From positions 1 through 62,080 of the IMG/VR virus record IMGVR_UViG_3300043568_002015: DNA of 62,080 bases. One strand, 5' to 3'. The notes beneath the pieces are model-generated. The model saw only the letters and a list, made by a program, of their open reading frames with translations, was not told the origin of the DNA and searched no databases. The position numbers were made by a program, and so were the translations under genes. The DNA is from a virus. Positions 36,383 to 44,523 of the stretch are shown piece by piece; positions within the stretch are counted from its first letter, which is position 1, and the number at the start of each line of letters is the position of its first letter.

Positions 36383-36682
36383 TTAGAGTCCTAAGTCAGA
36401 GACGAGAGTTTCCTTCTTGGGAACATAGATGGTTACTCCTGAACGAAAATCAAATATAGGATCATCTATGCTATTGGGATTGCGGCTGCGAAATACCCAC
36501 CATAGCCCAGCATTGCCGTATAAGTCAAATGCCAACAGATCAGGACGGAACTCGTATACTTTATCAATTACATACAGCACATCATCTGGTTGTTGACTAA
36601 CTGCCGAGTATTCAATGATGTCCAGGAAGTTACCAAACACACCAGTACCGTAATATGGGCTGCTTTTACTATAAGTTGCCAT
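36383..36682 (-). CDS. 53: Baseplate wedge protein gp53
   Basis: 99 residues (T4 gp53 has 196). The sequence YSAVSQQPDDVLYVIDKVYE followed by FRPDLLAFDLYGNAGLWWVF and FDFRSGVTIYVPKKETL is the LysM-like gp53 core that is well conserved in T4-like phages. Gp53 joins the wedges to each other and to the hub together with gp6 and gp25. Its ATG overlaps the stop of the gp48-like gene by one base, so both are coupled. The short length is usual for aquatic T4-like phages. Confidence 0.88.
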   Translation of the reverse strand: MATYSKSSPYYGTGVFGNFLDIIEYSAVSQQPDDVLYVIDKVYEFRPDLLAFDLYGNAGLWWVFRSRNPNSIDDPIFDFRSGVTIYVPKKETLVSDLGL

Positions 36683-37686
36683 TATAGGAATCCATTAGAT
36701 AGAAGACCACCTTTGCTAAACTTAGCCAACGTAAAGTTGTCGTGAATATTTTTTCTACTGTACACTGGCTGTACTATGACTGATATCTGACTGACTGTGG
36801 GTAATCTGACCGTATTGGTGCCAGCCGAGCTAGGTGTAGTTTTTTTAGATGGTCCCGGGGTGGCACTAGGTACTGGTATTTCCAAATAATCCACCTCAGG
36901 ACCCATGGTATGTGTAAATTGTGTAATCACGCAGTTTACGTCAGGAAAATAATGCTGGCCATACCCATTAAGTTTTACCATGGGCGGTGGGTTACCTGCG
37001 TTGGTGTCTTTACCAAAAAACATCTTGGTTGCACTGCGAAAGAAATATATAGCAGCTAACAGGTATTGGCCTTCAGCAATGTTCTGTACAGTGAAATCGC
37101 CAGTTATAGTAATGGCATTGACGTCTGATCCCTCATAAAAATAACTATTATAGTTACTATGCGTCAATTGTTGTGATTGATATCTGGCATTATACTGAAC
37201 TGATATTTGTGGTATATAGGGGAAAATAACTCCACCAGTACCAGCCAACGGACTTTGGATAGTCCCACCTGCTTGATCTATACCAAACAATTTTGGATCA
37301 GCAAGTGATATACTTACTCTCCAGTCCCTGGCTTTGGCTGATGTAGCTGATGAATTAATGATGGTACTGGGCGAAGTTCCCTGTGATACCTGACTACTTG
37401 CTCCACCGGGCAGTAATTTAGCTGCGCTGAGTCTGGCAGAGCTGGGATTGAACAGATTGATAGCCGCAGTGGTACTGGCAAATACCCCACCAAATATTCC
37501 GCTTAGATTGCTTCCGCCAGTGGATTTTGGTGCGCTAAATGGATCGTTGGACTTGGTGGAATTAGAGCTGGAAAATATCCCATCAAAGAATCCCTGCCCA
37601 TCAGCATTGGTGGTTGAAGTAAATTCACCACCCTCGCCAAGAGTGGTGGTCATAGTAGATCCGTCGTCAAATATCTGTGTAGACAT
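36682..37686 (-). CDS. 48: Baseplate tail-tube cap protein, gp48-like
   Basis: 334 residues, near T4 gp48 (364). After a low-complexity Ser/Gly/Thr region (1-115), the conserved part starts RDWRVSISLADPKLFG and continues through VIFPYIPQISVQYNARYQSQ, ITGDFTVQNIAEGQYLLAAI and FFRSATKMFFGKDTNAGNPP to CVITQFTHTMGPEVDYLEIP. These are the features of gp48/gp54, which start and cap the tail tube on the hub. Only one such gene is visible here, so it may do both tasks or the second copy may lie elsewhere. First gene of the minus-strand tail operon, with a good AGAGG ribosome site and a late-type octamer upstream. Confidence 0.82.
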   Translation of the reverse strand: MSTQIFDDGSTMTTTLGEGGEFTSTTNADGQGFFDGIFSSSNSTKSNDPFSAPKSTGGSNLSGIFGGVFASTTAAINLFNPSSARLSAAKLLPGGASSQVSQGTSPSTIINSSATSAKARDWRVSISLADPKLFGIDQAGGTIQSPLAGTGGVIFPYIPQISVQYNARYQSQQLTHSNYNSYFYEGSDVNAITITGDFTVQNIAEGQYLLAAIYFFRSATKMFFGKDTNAGNPPPMVKLNGYGQHYFPDVNCVITQFTHTMGPEVDYLEIPVPSATPGPSKKTTPSSAGTNTVRLPTVSQISVIVQPVYSRKNIHDNFTLAKFSKGGLLSNGFL

Positions 37687-37703
37687 AGTAAACCTCTTTC
37701 GTA

Positions 37704-37711
37704 TATTTATG
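37704..37711 (-). promoter_or_regulatory. Late-type promoter octamer CATAAATA heading the tail operon
   Basis: Minus-strand CATAAATA 18 bases before the start codon at 37686, followed by an AGAGG ribosome site. It heads the longest minus-strand operon of the window. Confidence 0.5.
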
Positions 37712-37738
37712 GGTTTAATTATGTACAGTTATTATTTG

Positions 37739-37746
37739 AATAAATA
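37739..37746 (+). promoter_or_regulatory. Late-type octamer AATAAATA before gp55
   Basis: Plus-strand AATAAATA just ahead of the sigma70-type promoter of gp55. If used, it would let gp55 be made late as well as early. Confidence 0.3.
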
Positions 37747-37748
37747 CG

Positions 37749-37777
37749 TTGACTCGCTGTTGTTTTTTTGCTACAAT
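37749..37777 (+). promoter_or_regulatory. Sigma70-type promoter for gp55
   Basis: TTGACT at 37749-37754 and TACAAT at 37772-37777 with the ideal 17-base spacer. Transcription should start near 37784, just before the AGGAG ribosome site at 37787-37791. It lies downstream of the last upstream ATG, which affects the choice of start codon. Confidence 0.7.
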
Positions 37778-37798
37778 TGCCCAATCAGGAGAAGTAAA

Positions 37799-38674
37799 AT
37801 TAAACACAATTACCTCAACAACAAAGATATCCTCAAGGAAATCCATAAAAGCAAAGTAAGTTATTGTAGTTACGCAGATCCCAAATATCGAGACTATGAT
37901 ATGATACTACCCGTACTGGGCAAGATCAATAAGAAAAACATCATGGAAGCACGGCGAGCACGTTGCGAACGCCTGGCCAAATTGGCCCTGGAAGAAGCCG
38001 TGTTGCGTGGGGAGAAGCGAAAATTAGACGAATTTGAAGTCAAACTTCGAGACGTTGCTGACACTGATGTAGTATTCCGCATCATGACCTGGGATCATGT
38101 GCCCATTGATGATGCCAAAACCCGCAAAGCACGTATGGCGGCCCTGGAAATTGATGATACTGAAGATCCATTGATCACTGAATATGACGAGGAAGATCTA
38201 ACGCACACCAAATATGTCAAAGTAAACTTTCCTCCGTTTCAACATTGGGTTGTGAACTCTGACGGCGAACCTGTCATGGTGGCCAAAAGTCATTGGAAAG
38301 GTGATCTGGAGACCGGCGTGTTCAGCAAGGACCACGGACAAATGACCAATAAATTGGCACACATGTTCATGAAATTATGTGAACGGTACGCCACCCGTAG
38401 CAACTGGCGTGGGTATACATATAACGATGAAATGCGTAGTCAGGCCCTGTTACAATTGGCACAAATTGGTCTACAGTTTGACGAAGCCAAGTCGGCCAAT
38501 CCGTTCGCCTACTATACAGCAGCCATTACCAATAGCTTCACCCGTGTGCTAAACATTGAAAAGCGTAATCAAAACTTGCGTGACGACATCATGGAGATGA
38601 ACGGATTGACTCCAAGTTATACCAGGCAGGGCATGAGTTCGGGTGGTGGTTACGGTAGCGATGGCGACGAATAA
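37799..38674 (+). CDS. 55: Late sigma factor gp55, apparent AUU start
   Basis: 291 residues. Signature regions are KSHWKGDLETGVFSKDHGQM, MFMKLCERYATRSNWRGYTY and NPFAYYTAAITNSFTRVLNI (sigma region 2-like), with EKRNQNLRDDIMEMNGLTPS after it; this is the gp55 family. With coactivator gp33 and clamp gp45 it directs host RNA polymerase to late promoters. The start is unusual: the only in-frame codon with a proper AGGAG site (7-base spacing) downstream of the sigma70 promoter is ATT at 37799, giving a HNYLNNKDILKEI start that fits the family's NYxNNK-like beginning. An in-frame ATG at 37721 would need transcription from further upstream and adds 26 unlikely residues. It is longer than T4 gp55 (185). 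Confidence 0.9.
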   Translation: MKHNYLNNKDILKEIHKSKVSYCSYADPKYRDYDMILPVLGKINKKNIMEARRARCERLAKLALEEAVLRGEKRKLDEFEVKLRDVADTDVVFRIMTWDHVPIDDAKTRKARMAALEIDDTEDPLITEYDEEDLTHTKYVKVNFPPFQHWVVNSDGEPVMVAKSHWKGDLETGVFSKDHGQMTNKLAHMFMKLCERYATRSNWRGYTYNDEMRSQALLQLAQIGLQFDEAKSANPFAYYTAAITNSFTRVLNIEKRNQNLRDDIMEMNGLTPSYTRQGMSSGGGYGSDGDE

Positions 38675-38685
38675 AGCCATAACAT

Positions 38686-38714
38686 TTGATATCAACAACT
38701 CATGCTGTTATACT
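38686..38714 (+). promoter_or_regulatory. Possible sigma70-type promoter before gp47
   Basis: TTGATA (38686-38691) and TATACT (38709-38714) with a 17-base spacer. The start codon at 38722 would lie at or one base from the transcription start, so the message would be leaderless, or the match is chance. Confidence 0.35.
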
Positions 38715-38721
38715 AGGATCT

Positions 38722-39738
38722 ATGTCTAATTTATTTAAGAAAGCCGCGATATTTACAGATATCCATTTTGGGCTCAAGTCCAATAGTACACTACATAACG
38801 ATGACTGTCTGAATTTCATCAAGTGGGCCACAGCCAAGGCCCGATCCGAAGGCTGTGAGACCGCTATGTTCCTGGGCGACTGGCACAACAATAGAGCTTC
38901 CATAAATATTGTTACCCTTAACTACAGCCTAAACGCACTAGAGCATCTGAATGACAATTTCGACCATGTTTTCTTTATTCCTGGTAATCACGATCTATAT
39001 TATCGCGATAAGAGGGATGTTCAAAGCGTGGCATGGGCAAAACATCTTAAGAATATTACTATTGTTAACGATTGGTTCACTACTGGAGATGTTACTTTTG
39101 CTCCTTGGCTAGTGGGCGACGATCATCGTCGCATCAAGAAGTTGTCCGGCAAATACATGTTCGGACATTTTGAACTTCCAGGTTACCTGATGAACGCTAT
39201 GGTGGCCATGCCCGAACACGGAGAGCTCAACAGAGACGACTTTGTGGGTTTCGAACATGTATACAGCGGCCACTTCCACAAACGTCAGACCAAAAAGAAC
39301 ATCACGTATCTGGGCAATTGCTTTCCGCATAACTATGCTGATGCTGGTGACGACGATCGTGGGTTGATGATTCTGGAATGGGGCAAGCAGCCGGAATATC
39401 ACAGTTGGCCCGGACAACCCATGTATCGCGTGTTCCAATTGTCTGACGTTCTCAAGCACACTGAAAAAATGTTACAGCCCGGCATGCACCTCAGAGTCAA
39501 CCTGGACATTGACATCAGCTATGAAGAAGCCACATTCATTAAAGAAACGTTTATTGACACCTACAAGTTACGTGAAATCACTCTGATCCCTGCCAAGACC
39601 ACAGATCTTACTGAGTATGAGATTCAGGGCAATATTGAATTTGAATCAGTTGATCAAATTGTTTTCAGCCAATTGCAGACCATCGACAGTAATCAATACA
39701 ATCCCAATCTGTTGTTAGACATCTATAGAAATTTGTGA
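38722..39738 (+). CDS. 47: Recombination nuclease subunit gp47 (SbcD/Mre11-like)
   Basis: 338 residues, equal to T4 gp47 (about 340). Start MSNLFKKAAIFTDIHFG chosen over an upstream ATG because an AGGA site precedes it and the phosphoesterase motif I sits at its normal distance from the N-terminus. All calcineurin-type motifs are present: DIHFG, FLGDWHNN, PGNHDLYY, GHFELPG and SGHFHKRQ. With gp46 it forms the Mn-dependent exonuclease that resects DNA ends for recombination-driven replication. It is separated from gp46 by a sulfotransferase-like gene. Confidence 0.93.
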   Translation: MSNLFKKAAIFTDIHFGLKSNSTLHNDDCLNFIKWATAKARSEGCETAMFLGDWHNNRASINIVTLNYSLNALEHLNDNFDHVFFIPGNHDLYYRDKRDVQSVAWAKHLKNITIVNDWFTTGDVTFAPWLVGDDHRRIKKLSGKYMFGHFELPGYLMNAMVAMPEHGELNRDDFVGFEHVYSGHFHKRQTKKNITYLGNCFPHNYADAGDDDRGLMILEWGKQPEYHSWPGQPMYRVFQLSDVLKHTEKMLQPGMHLRVNLDIDISYEEATFIKETFIDTYKLREITLIPAKTTDLTEYEIQGNIEFESVDQIVFSQLQTIDSNQYNPNLLLDIYRNL

Positions 39739-40595
39739 TAGACGACCAAATTATTATCATCAGCTACCCGTCTGGAGGGTTCGGAAACTTTATATATCAT
39801 GCATTGAGTGAGTTTTCCAGCAATACATATAAAGTGCCCAATCAGGAGTTTACGTTCTCCCTGGACGGTAATAGTCATGCCACTCGAAAGTATATAACAC
39901 CGTACTTCTTTGATCCTGATGATTATCGTTACGAGCTGCCGGATACTGATAAGCTATGTTTGGTTCTCTGTGATAATGGTATCGTTAACGACAGCTACCT
40001 TCAACTGCGACAAGTATTTCCCACCGCCAGAATCATACGCACCAACATCACCGAATCAATGAGACCAGTGATATATCAGACATGCGTAATCAAAGCACAG
40101 CAACAGGACCTGGTGGGTGTAAATGCCCAGCACATCCATGACAATTGGCAGGATGCTGGCCAGCCTCATGCCGTCAGAGAACATTTTACTCTGCTGTATC
40201 ATGACTGGAAATTTGGTTGGAACCCAACTACAGAATCCAGAGTTGTCAACATCGAGCTAGAGCACTTGATAACACAGCCAGTGGCCTGCTTGCTTGATAT
40301 AATTGGTGCCATTGATGGTCGAGTCACTGATCTCGAACAATTGCAGAAGTTTTGTCAACAATGGCACAGCACTAACAAACAGTACTTCCAAGTCTATTAC
40401 GATTGGTATCGAATTCGAAACAGTCTGACACAAGCAGTGGATTCGGATATCAGCGATATTACCGATTTACACACACAGGGGTATGTTAACTATTGTATAG
40501 AACGTGACTACTGTGTTACAATACCAGTCTATGATTACCGAAACTGGTTTACTTCCACTGATCAAATAAAAGAAATGATACGATGTTTAAAATAA
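39735..40595 (+). CDS. Sulfotransferase-like P-loop protein
   Basis: 286 residues with a GTG start inside the gp47 stop (GTGA overlap). The N-terminus IIIISYPSGGFGNFIYHALS is a strand followed by a glycine loop and helix, as at the PAPS-binding site of sulfotransferases; later WKFGWNPTTESRVVNIELEH and CLLDIIGAIDGRVTDLEQL resemble the second half of that fold. A role in transferring sulfate or as a P-loop protein of other use is inferred; no family can be assigned firmly. It overlaps gp46 by 13 bases, so it is in the same operon. Similar genes occur next to gp46/47 in aquatic T4-like phages. Confidence 0.55.
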   Translation: MIDDQIIIISYPSGGFGNFIYHALSEFSSNTYKVPNQEFTFSLDGNSHATRKYITPYFFDPDDYRYELPDTDKLCLVLCDNGIVNDSYLQLRQVFPTARIIRTNITESMRPVIYQTCVIKAQQQDLVGVNAQHIHDNWQDAGQPHAVREHFTLLYHDWKFGWNPTTESRVVNIELEHLITQPVACLLDIIGAIDGRVTDLEQLQKFCQQWHSTNKQYFQVYYDWYRIRNSLTQAVDSDISDITDLHTQGYVNYCIERDYCVTIPVYDYRNWFTSTDQIKEMIRCLK

Positions 40596-42352
40596 AAACA
40601 CTGACAGTTAAAAATTTCATGAGCGTGGGAAATTCCACACAAGCAGTGGATTTCAATCGCAATGACTTGACATTGGTTTTGGGTGAGAACCTGGACCTGG
40701 GCGGTGACGACAGTGGTGCCCGCAATGGCACTGGCAAGACCACCATCATCAATGCCTTGAGTTTTGCTTTCTATGGCAATGCGCTGACCAACATCAAGAA
40801 AGACAATTTAATTAACAAAACCAATCAAAAGAACATGATGGTGACCATTGACTTTGAAAAGGATGGACAAAGCTATCGTATCGAGCGAGGCCGCAAGCCC
40901 AGCATCATGAAGTTTTGGATTGGCGATATTGAAAAAGAAATCACTGACGACGCACAAGGTGACAGTCGAGAGACACAGGCTGACATAGAACGTATGCTGG
41001 GCATGAGTCACGATATGTTCAAGCATATTGTGGCATTAAACACCTACACCGAGCCGTTCTTGAGCTTAAAAGCCAATGAACAGCGCACTATTATTGAGCA
41101 ATTGCTGGGCATTACCCTACTAAGTGAAAAAGCAGAATCTCTTAAAGAGAACAATAAAGCCACCAAGGACGCCATCACAGCTGAGGAATACCGCATTAAA
41201 GCAGTAGGTGATGCCAACCGACGCATCGAAGAACAGATTGAAAATCTCCGGCGCCGACAAACCATGTGGCAGAACAAACATGCTGAAGATCTGGGCCGGC
41301 TGGAATCAGCGTTGGTACAATTGCAGACCATTGATATTGATGCTGAAGTTCAGGCGCACAAAGACCTCACAGCATATAACCAGAAACGCAAGGACATAAA
41401 TGATTTAACCACCATGTCTAAACGTGCTGCTGTTGATGAACAACGTGGCCAAAAGTTAGTTGACAAGTTAAAACAGGAAATTGCCGATCTAGAAGACCAT
41501 AAATGCAGCACATGTGGTCAGGATTTACATGATATCAAACATGAGCAACTGTTGTCAGAAAAACAGAATGCGCTAAAGGAAGCATCGTTACAAGCACTTA
41601 GTGACAACGGACAATGGATAGAATTGCTGGGTGCGCTACAAGATCTGGGAGAGCTGGGCACACAGCCCAAGGTGTTCTATGATAAAGAAGAAGATGCTAT
41701 TCATCATCGTAGTACATTAGCCAACTTACAACAACAGATTGAAACCAAACGCACTGAAGATGATCCTTACACTGAGCAAATTGTGGAAATGCAGACGCAG
41801 GGTGTGGAAGAGATCAGCTACGATGTCATCAATGACCTGACCAATTTAAAAGATCATCAGGAATTTTTGCTGAAACTGTTGACCAACAAAGACAGTTTCA
41901 TTCGCAAGAGAATTATTGATCAGAACCTGTCCTACTTAAATGCACGTCTGGGACAATACTTGGATCGCATTGGACTACCGCATACTGTAAAATTCAACAA
42001 CGACCTGTCAGTGGCTATTACAGAACTGGGCAGAGACCTGGACTTCGACAATTTATCACGTGGTGAACGCAATAGACTTATATTGTCCTTGAGCTGGGCA
42101 TTCCGAGATGTATGGGAAAGTCTGTATCAGCCCATTAACCTGCTGTTCATTGACGAACTGGTGGATTCAGGCATGGATAGTTCGGGTGTGGAAAACAGTC
42201 TGGCTGTCCTGAAGAAGATGAGCCGCGACGCCAACAAGAGCATTTGGCTGGTATCGCACAAGGACGAGTTGGCTGGCAGAGTCAACAATACCCTACATGT
42301 GGTCAAGGAAAATGGATTCACAACCTACAATACGGACGTGGAAATCACATGA
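40583..42352 (+). CDS. 46: Recombination nuclease ATPase subunit gp46 (SbcC/Rad50-like)
   Basis: 589 residues (T4 gp46 560). Walker A GARNGTGKTT at residues 45-54, a zinc-hook CSTCGQ near 308 at the tip of the two coiled-coil arms, the ABC signature LSRGERNRL near 490 and Walker B INLLFIDEL near 518, followed by a D-loop and the conserved WLVSHKDEL. With gp47 it processes double-strand ends. The start overlaps the preceding gene and its stop overlaps the next start (ATGA), so translation is coupled on both sides. Confidence 0.94.
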   Translation: MFKIKTLTVKNFMSVGNSTQAVDFNRNDLTLVLGENLDLGGDDSGARNGTGKTTIINALSFAFYGNALTNIKKDNLINKTNQKNMMVTIDFEKDGQSYRIERGRKPSIMKFWIGDIEKEITDDAQGDSRETQADIERMLGMSHDMFKHIVALNTYTEPFLSLKANEQRTIIEQLLGITLLSEKAESLKENNKATKDAITAEEYRIKAVGDANRRIEEQIENLRRRQTMWQNKHAEDLGRLESALVQLQTIDIDAEVQAHKDLTAYNQKRKDINDLTTMSKRAAVDEQRGQKLVDKLKQEIADLEDHKCSTCGQDLHDIKHEQLLSEKQNALKEASLQALSDNGQWIELLGALQDLGELGTQPKVFYDKEEDAIHHRSTLANLQQQIETKRTEDDPYTEQIVEMQTQGVEEISYDVINDLTNLKDHQEFLLKLLTNKDSFIRKRIIDQNLSYLNARLGQYLDRIGLPHTVKFNNDLSVAITELGRDLDFDNLSRGERNRLILSLSWAFRDVWESLYQPINLLFIDELVDSGMDSSGVENSLAVLKKMSRDANKSIWLVSHKDELAGRVNNTLHVVKENGFTTYNTDVEIT

Positions 42353-43359
42353 GTTTAGCCACATGGCACTGGCACATAGAGATCAGCAGCAAATGTACAC
42401 TACGTTGCCCACGTTGTGCCCGTCAGGAAGTTCCTGATTCTCTGATTAATACTGAGTTGAATTTGGAGTTTTTTAAACGAAATTTTACTCCAGAGTTTGT
42501 CACCAGCAATGTAGAAAAAATCACATTCTGTGGCGACGATGGCGATCCCATATATGCTCATGACTTGATTCCAGTCATACGATACATTAAGAGCATCAAA
42601 CCTGTGGAGATTGTAATTGTCACCAATGGCAGCTATAAAAAACCCCAATGGTGGACTGAATTGGGTTCTGTACTGGAACATCAGGACACGATACATTTCA
42701 GCATCGATGGTTGGGATCAGGAAAGCAATAGCCGGTATCGTATCAACAGCGACTTCGAAAGCATCATGGCCGGTATGCAGGCTCTACGTGCCACCAGTTC
42801 TTGCCGCATGATCTGGGACATGATTGTGTTTAGTTTTAATGAATTGAACATTGACCGCATGTCGGCGCTGGCACAGACCATGGGGTGTGATTTTATGCAG
42901 TTGACCAAGAGTACCAAATTTGGTAGTATTTACCCGTCATACGGTCAGGACGATGAGCTAGAACCTAACCTTGGATTCGTTAGTAAAACCAAACGGTTTG
43001 AGCGACTAAGCATCGCATTCAACAAAAGAAGAACGTATACTGAACACAAGGTTAATTTTGTCATGTACGACCGGGTCAAGGAAAATAAAGACATCGTTCC
43101 CCTGTGTGAGATAGGCAATAAAGGACTATATATAGATGCACGTGGTCGATTATTTCCGTGCTGTTGGGTGGCCAATCGTTATTCACACAATAACGAATGG
43201 CAAGAATTAGCCAATCGTTTTGATTTACAAAAACGATCGTTAACTGATGTATTGGCAGATGTTTTTTGGGATACGGAGTTTCGTACTTTCCGTTGGCAGG
43301 AATGCCAGACCAAGTGCAACAGTAACGTAGTAGATGAAAAATATGCAACTCAGTGGTAA
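42349..43359 (+). CDS. Radical SAM protein with SPASM-like C-terminus
   Basis: 336 residues from the ATG overlapping the gp46 stop. The iron-sulfur motif is C16-TLR-C20-PR-C23. SAM-binding features follow: ITFCGDDGDPIYAHDLIPVI (the GGE-like position) and PVEIVIVTNGSYKKP, then HFSIDGWDQESN. Near the C-terminus CEIGNKGLYIDARGRLFPCC and CQTKC supply extra cysteines for a SPASM-like auxiliary cluster. Such enzymes generate a 5'-deoxyadenosyl radical and often modify peptides. No precursor peptide is evident beside it, so the substrate is unknown. The longer frame upstream (42244) is rejected as it lies inside gp46. Confidence 0.8.
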   Translation: MSLATWHWHIEISSKCTLRCPRCARQEVPDSLINTELNLEFFKRNFTPEFVTSNVEKITFCGDDGDPIYAHDLIPVIRYIKSIKPVEIVIVTNGSYKKPQWWTELGSVLEHQDTIHFSIDGWDQESNSRYRINSDFESIMAGMQALRATSSCRMIWDMIVFSFNELNIDRMSALAQTMGCDFMQLTKSTKFGSIYPSYGQDDELEPNLGFVSKTKRFERLSIAFNKRRTYTEHKVNFVMYDRVKENKDIVPLCEIGNKGLYIDARGRLFPCCWVANRYSHNNEWQELANRFDLQKRSLTDVLADVFWDTEFRTFRWQECQTKCNSNVVDEKYATQW

Positions 43360-43375
43360 TTAATATAAGTAACAG

Positions 43376-43804
43376 ATGACATGGTATTATCAAGGAACAC
43401 TGGTTGAAGAACTACCCGAAGATTGTGTGGGGTTTGTGTACTTGATCACCAACAATATAACTGGCAGAATGTATGTGGGTAAAAAGCTGGCAAAGTTTGC
43501 CAAAACCTCGTATAAAACTGTAAAATTAAAGAACGGCAACAAAAAACGCAAGAAAATTCGAAGTAAAATTGACTCAGATTGGCAAGAATATTATGGCTCC
43601 TCAACTGAACTAACTGAAGACATCAACTCCCAAGGCCCCGACAAATTTACCCGCCAGATACTTTACTACTGTAAAAGCAAGGCAGAATGCTCATATATAG
43701 AAGCACGTGAACAATTCAGCCGTAGAGTACTGGAATCAAATGATTATTATAACGGACAAATCAGCGTCCGTGTCCATGGCTCACACATTAAAAACAAGCT
43801 CTAA
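43376..43804 (+). CDS. GIY-YIG nuclease-like protein
   Basis: 142 residues. The GIY and YIG strands read FVYLITN (20-26) and MYVGKK (32-37), followed by a Lys-rich loop (KLKNGNKKRKKIRSK), DWQEYYGSSTELTEDI, FTRQILYYCKSKAECSYIEA and a final YNGQISVRVH. The family is common in T4-like phages, often annotated as a homing endonuclease, though no intron or host gene copy is shown here. It is the last gene of the plus-strand early block and is followed by 500 bases of structured non-coding DNA. Confidence 0.75.
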   Translation: MTWYYQGTLVEELPEDCVGFVYLITNNITGRMYVGKKLAKFAKTSYKTVKLKNGNKKRKKIRSKIDSDWQEYYGSSTELTEDINSQGPDKFTRQILYYCKSKAECSYIEAREQFSRRVLESNDYYNGQISVRVHGSHIKNKL

Positions 43805-44304
43805 GCTCAGCATACACAGAACCCTTGACGCAGTATTAGACTAGCACAGGTCAACATCGTGTGCCTACGACAACCGGATGATAACGGGGACGGAAGACTT
43901 GCCGCTGCCGCAAGCACTTAGTGACCATCCTTAACAGGACGCAGATTGGATATGCCTACATACAACCAATTTCACTATTTGAAAAGAATATATACCAAGG
44001 CTAAAAGATTGGAGCTCTGTGAAACAGATACAACTCCAGGCTCATGTACGGCTGGCTAACTACAGCGTATATGGGTACCGTCGTGATGAAGGCTAGGGCA
44101 AGAGGTACAGGATGACCGCCTCTGTGTAGAAATATAAACCCTTTTAGTTATGTGAGTGTGCTACTCGGATGAAGCCACAAAAATTTTTCGCCTGGAGATC
44201 AGGCGAAGTGTGAGCGATTAATCTGGATGAATCATGTCACATCCACTGCTTTAAAGAAATTGTTGTCGAGCGCAAGCGAGTACAACAGATGGACGTAGTC
44301 CATC
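43805..44304. other. 500-base gene-free region with many hairpins; candidate structured RNA
   Basis: No credible gene in any frame. At least nine stems are visible: 43898-43902/43910-43914 nested in 43876-43880/43926-43930; 43945-43949/43966-43970; 44011-44014/44034-44037 with 44017-44020/44024-44027 inside; 44101-44105/44119-44123; a perfect 8-bp TTCGCCTG/CAGGCGAA at 44187-44194/44200-44207; 44225-44229/44240-44244; 44261-44266/44282-44287; and 44288-44294/44298-44304. The region lies between two convergent genes, so it could be the 3' end of either transcript or an independent RNA. It matches no RNA class I can name: no tRNA-like, RNase P or clear group I/II core. Confidence 0.4.
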
Positions 44305-44305
44305 T
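44287..44305 (-). terminator. Hairpin directly after gp51-like stop
   Basis: AGATGGAC and GTCCATCT (about 44287-44294 and 44298-44305) form a perfect 8-bp stem with a 3-base loop touching the stop codon of the gene at 44305. The following minus-strand sequence TGTTGT is only weakly U-rich, so termination is uncertain. Confidence 0.35.
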
Positions 44306-44523
44306 TAGAAGAATGGAAGTCCTGATTCTTTTGTGGTTTCCATGTTTTCCTGAATCAACTTGCCCACCATCTGACGCTCTACAGAGCTCATCATCATGGC
44401 ATCGTCGTAGGTGATACCACCTCGCATGAACCAACTCATCTTGATACTCTCGTTTTTAATGGCTCTTGATTCTTTTTCCAGTCGCTCGATGTATTCCACG
44501 ATGGAATCGTTATCTAGATTCAA
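44305..44523 (-). CDS. 51: Baseplate hub assembly protein, gp51-like
   Basis: 72 residues: SIVEYIERLEKESRAIKNES, then SWFMRGGITYDDAMMMSSVE and RQMVGKLIQENMETTKESGL. A small helical protein placed immediately after gp26, exactly as gene 51 follows 26 in T4. Gp51 acts as a catalytic chaperone in hub assembly and is not in the final virion. It overlaps the gp26 stop by four bases. Identification rests on position and general form rather than a defining motif. Confidence 0.6.
   Translation of the reverse strand: MNLDNDSIVEYIERLEKESRAIKNESIKMSWFMRGGITYDDAMMMSSVERQMVGKLIQENMETTKESGLPFF

Noticed and set aside
42244-42348. Upstream extension of the radical SAM gene
   Set aside because: It lies within gp46 and lacks a ribosome site; the ATGA overlap at 42349 is the normal coupled start.
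43825-43850. Sigma70 promoter for the structured region
   Set aside because: A TTGACG is present but no -10 box lies at a 16-18 base distance.
43837-44304. Group I or group II intron
   Set aside because: A GACTA/TAGTC pair and a GTGTG start can be found, but no conserved core, domain V or interrupted gene could be recognised, so no intron is called.
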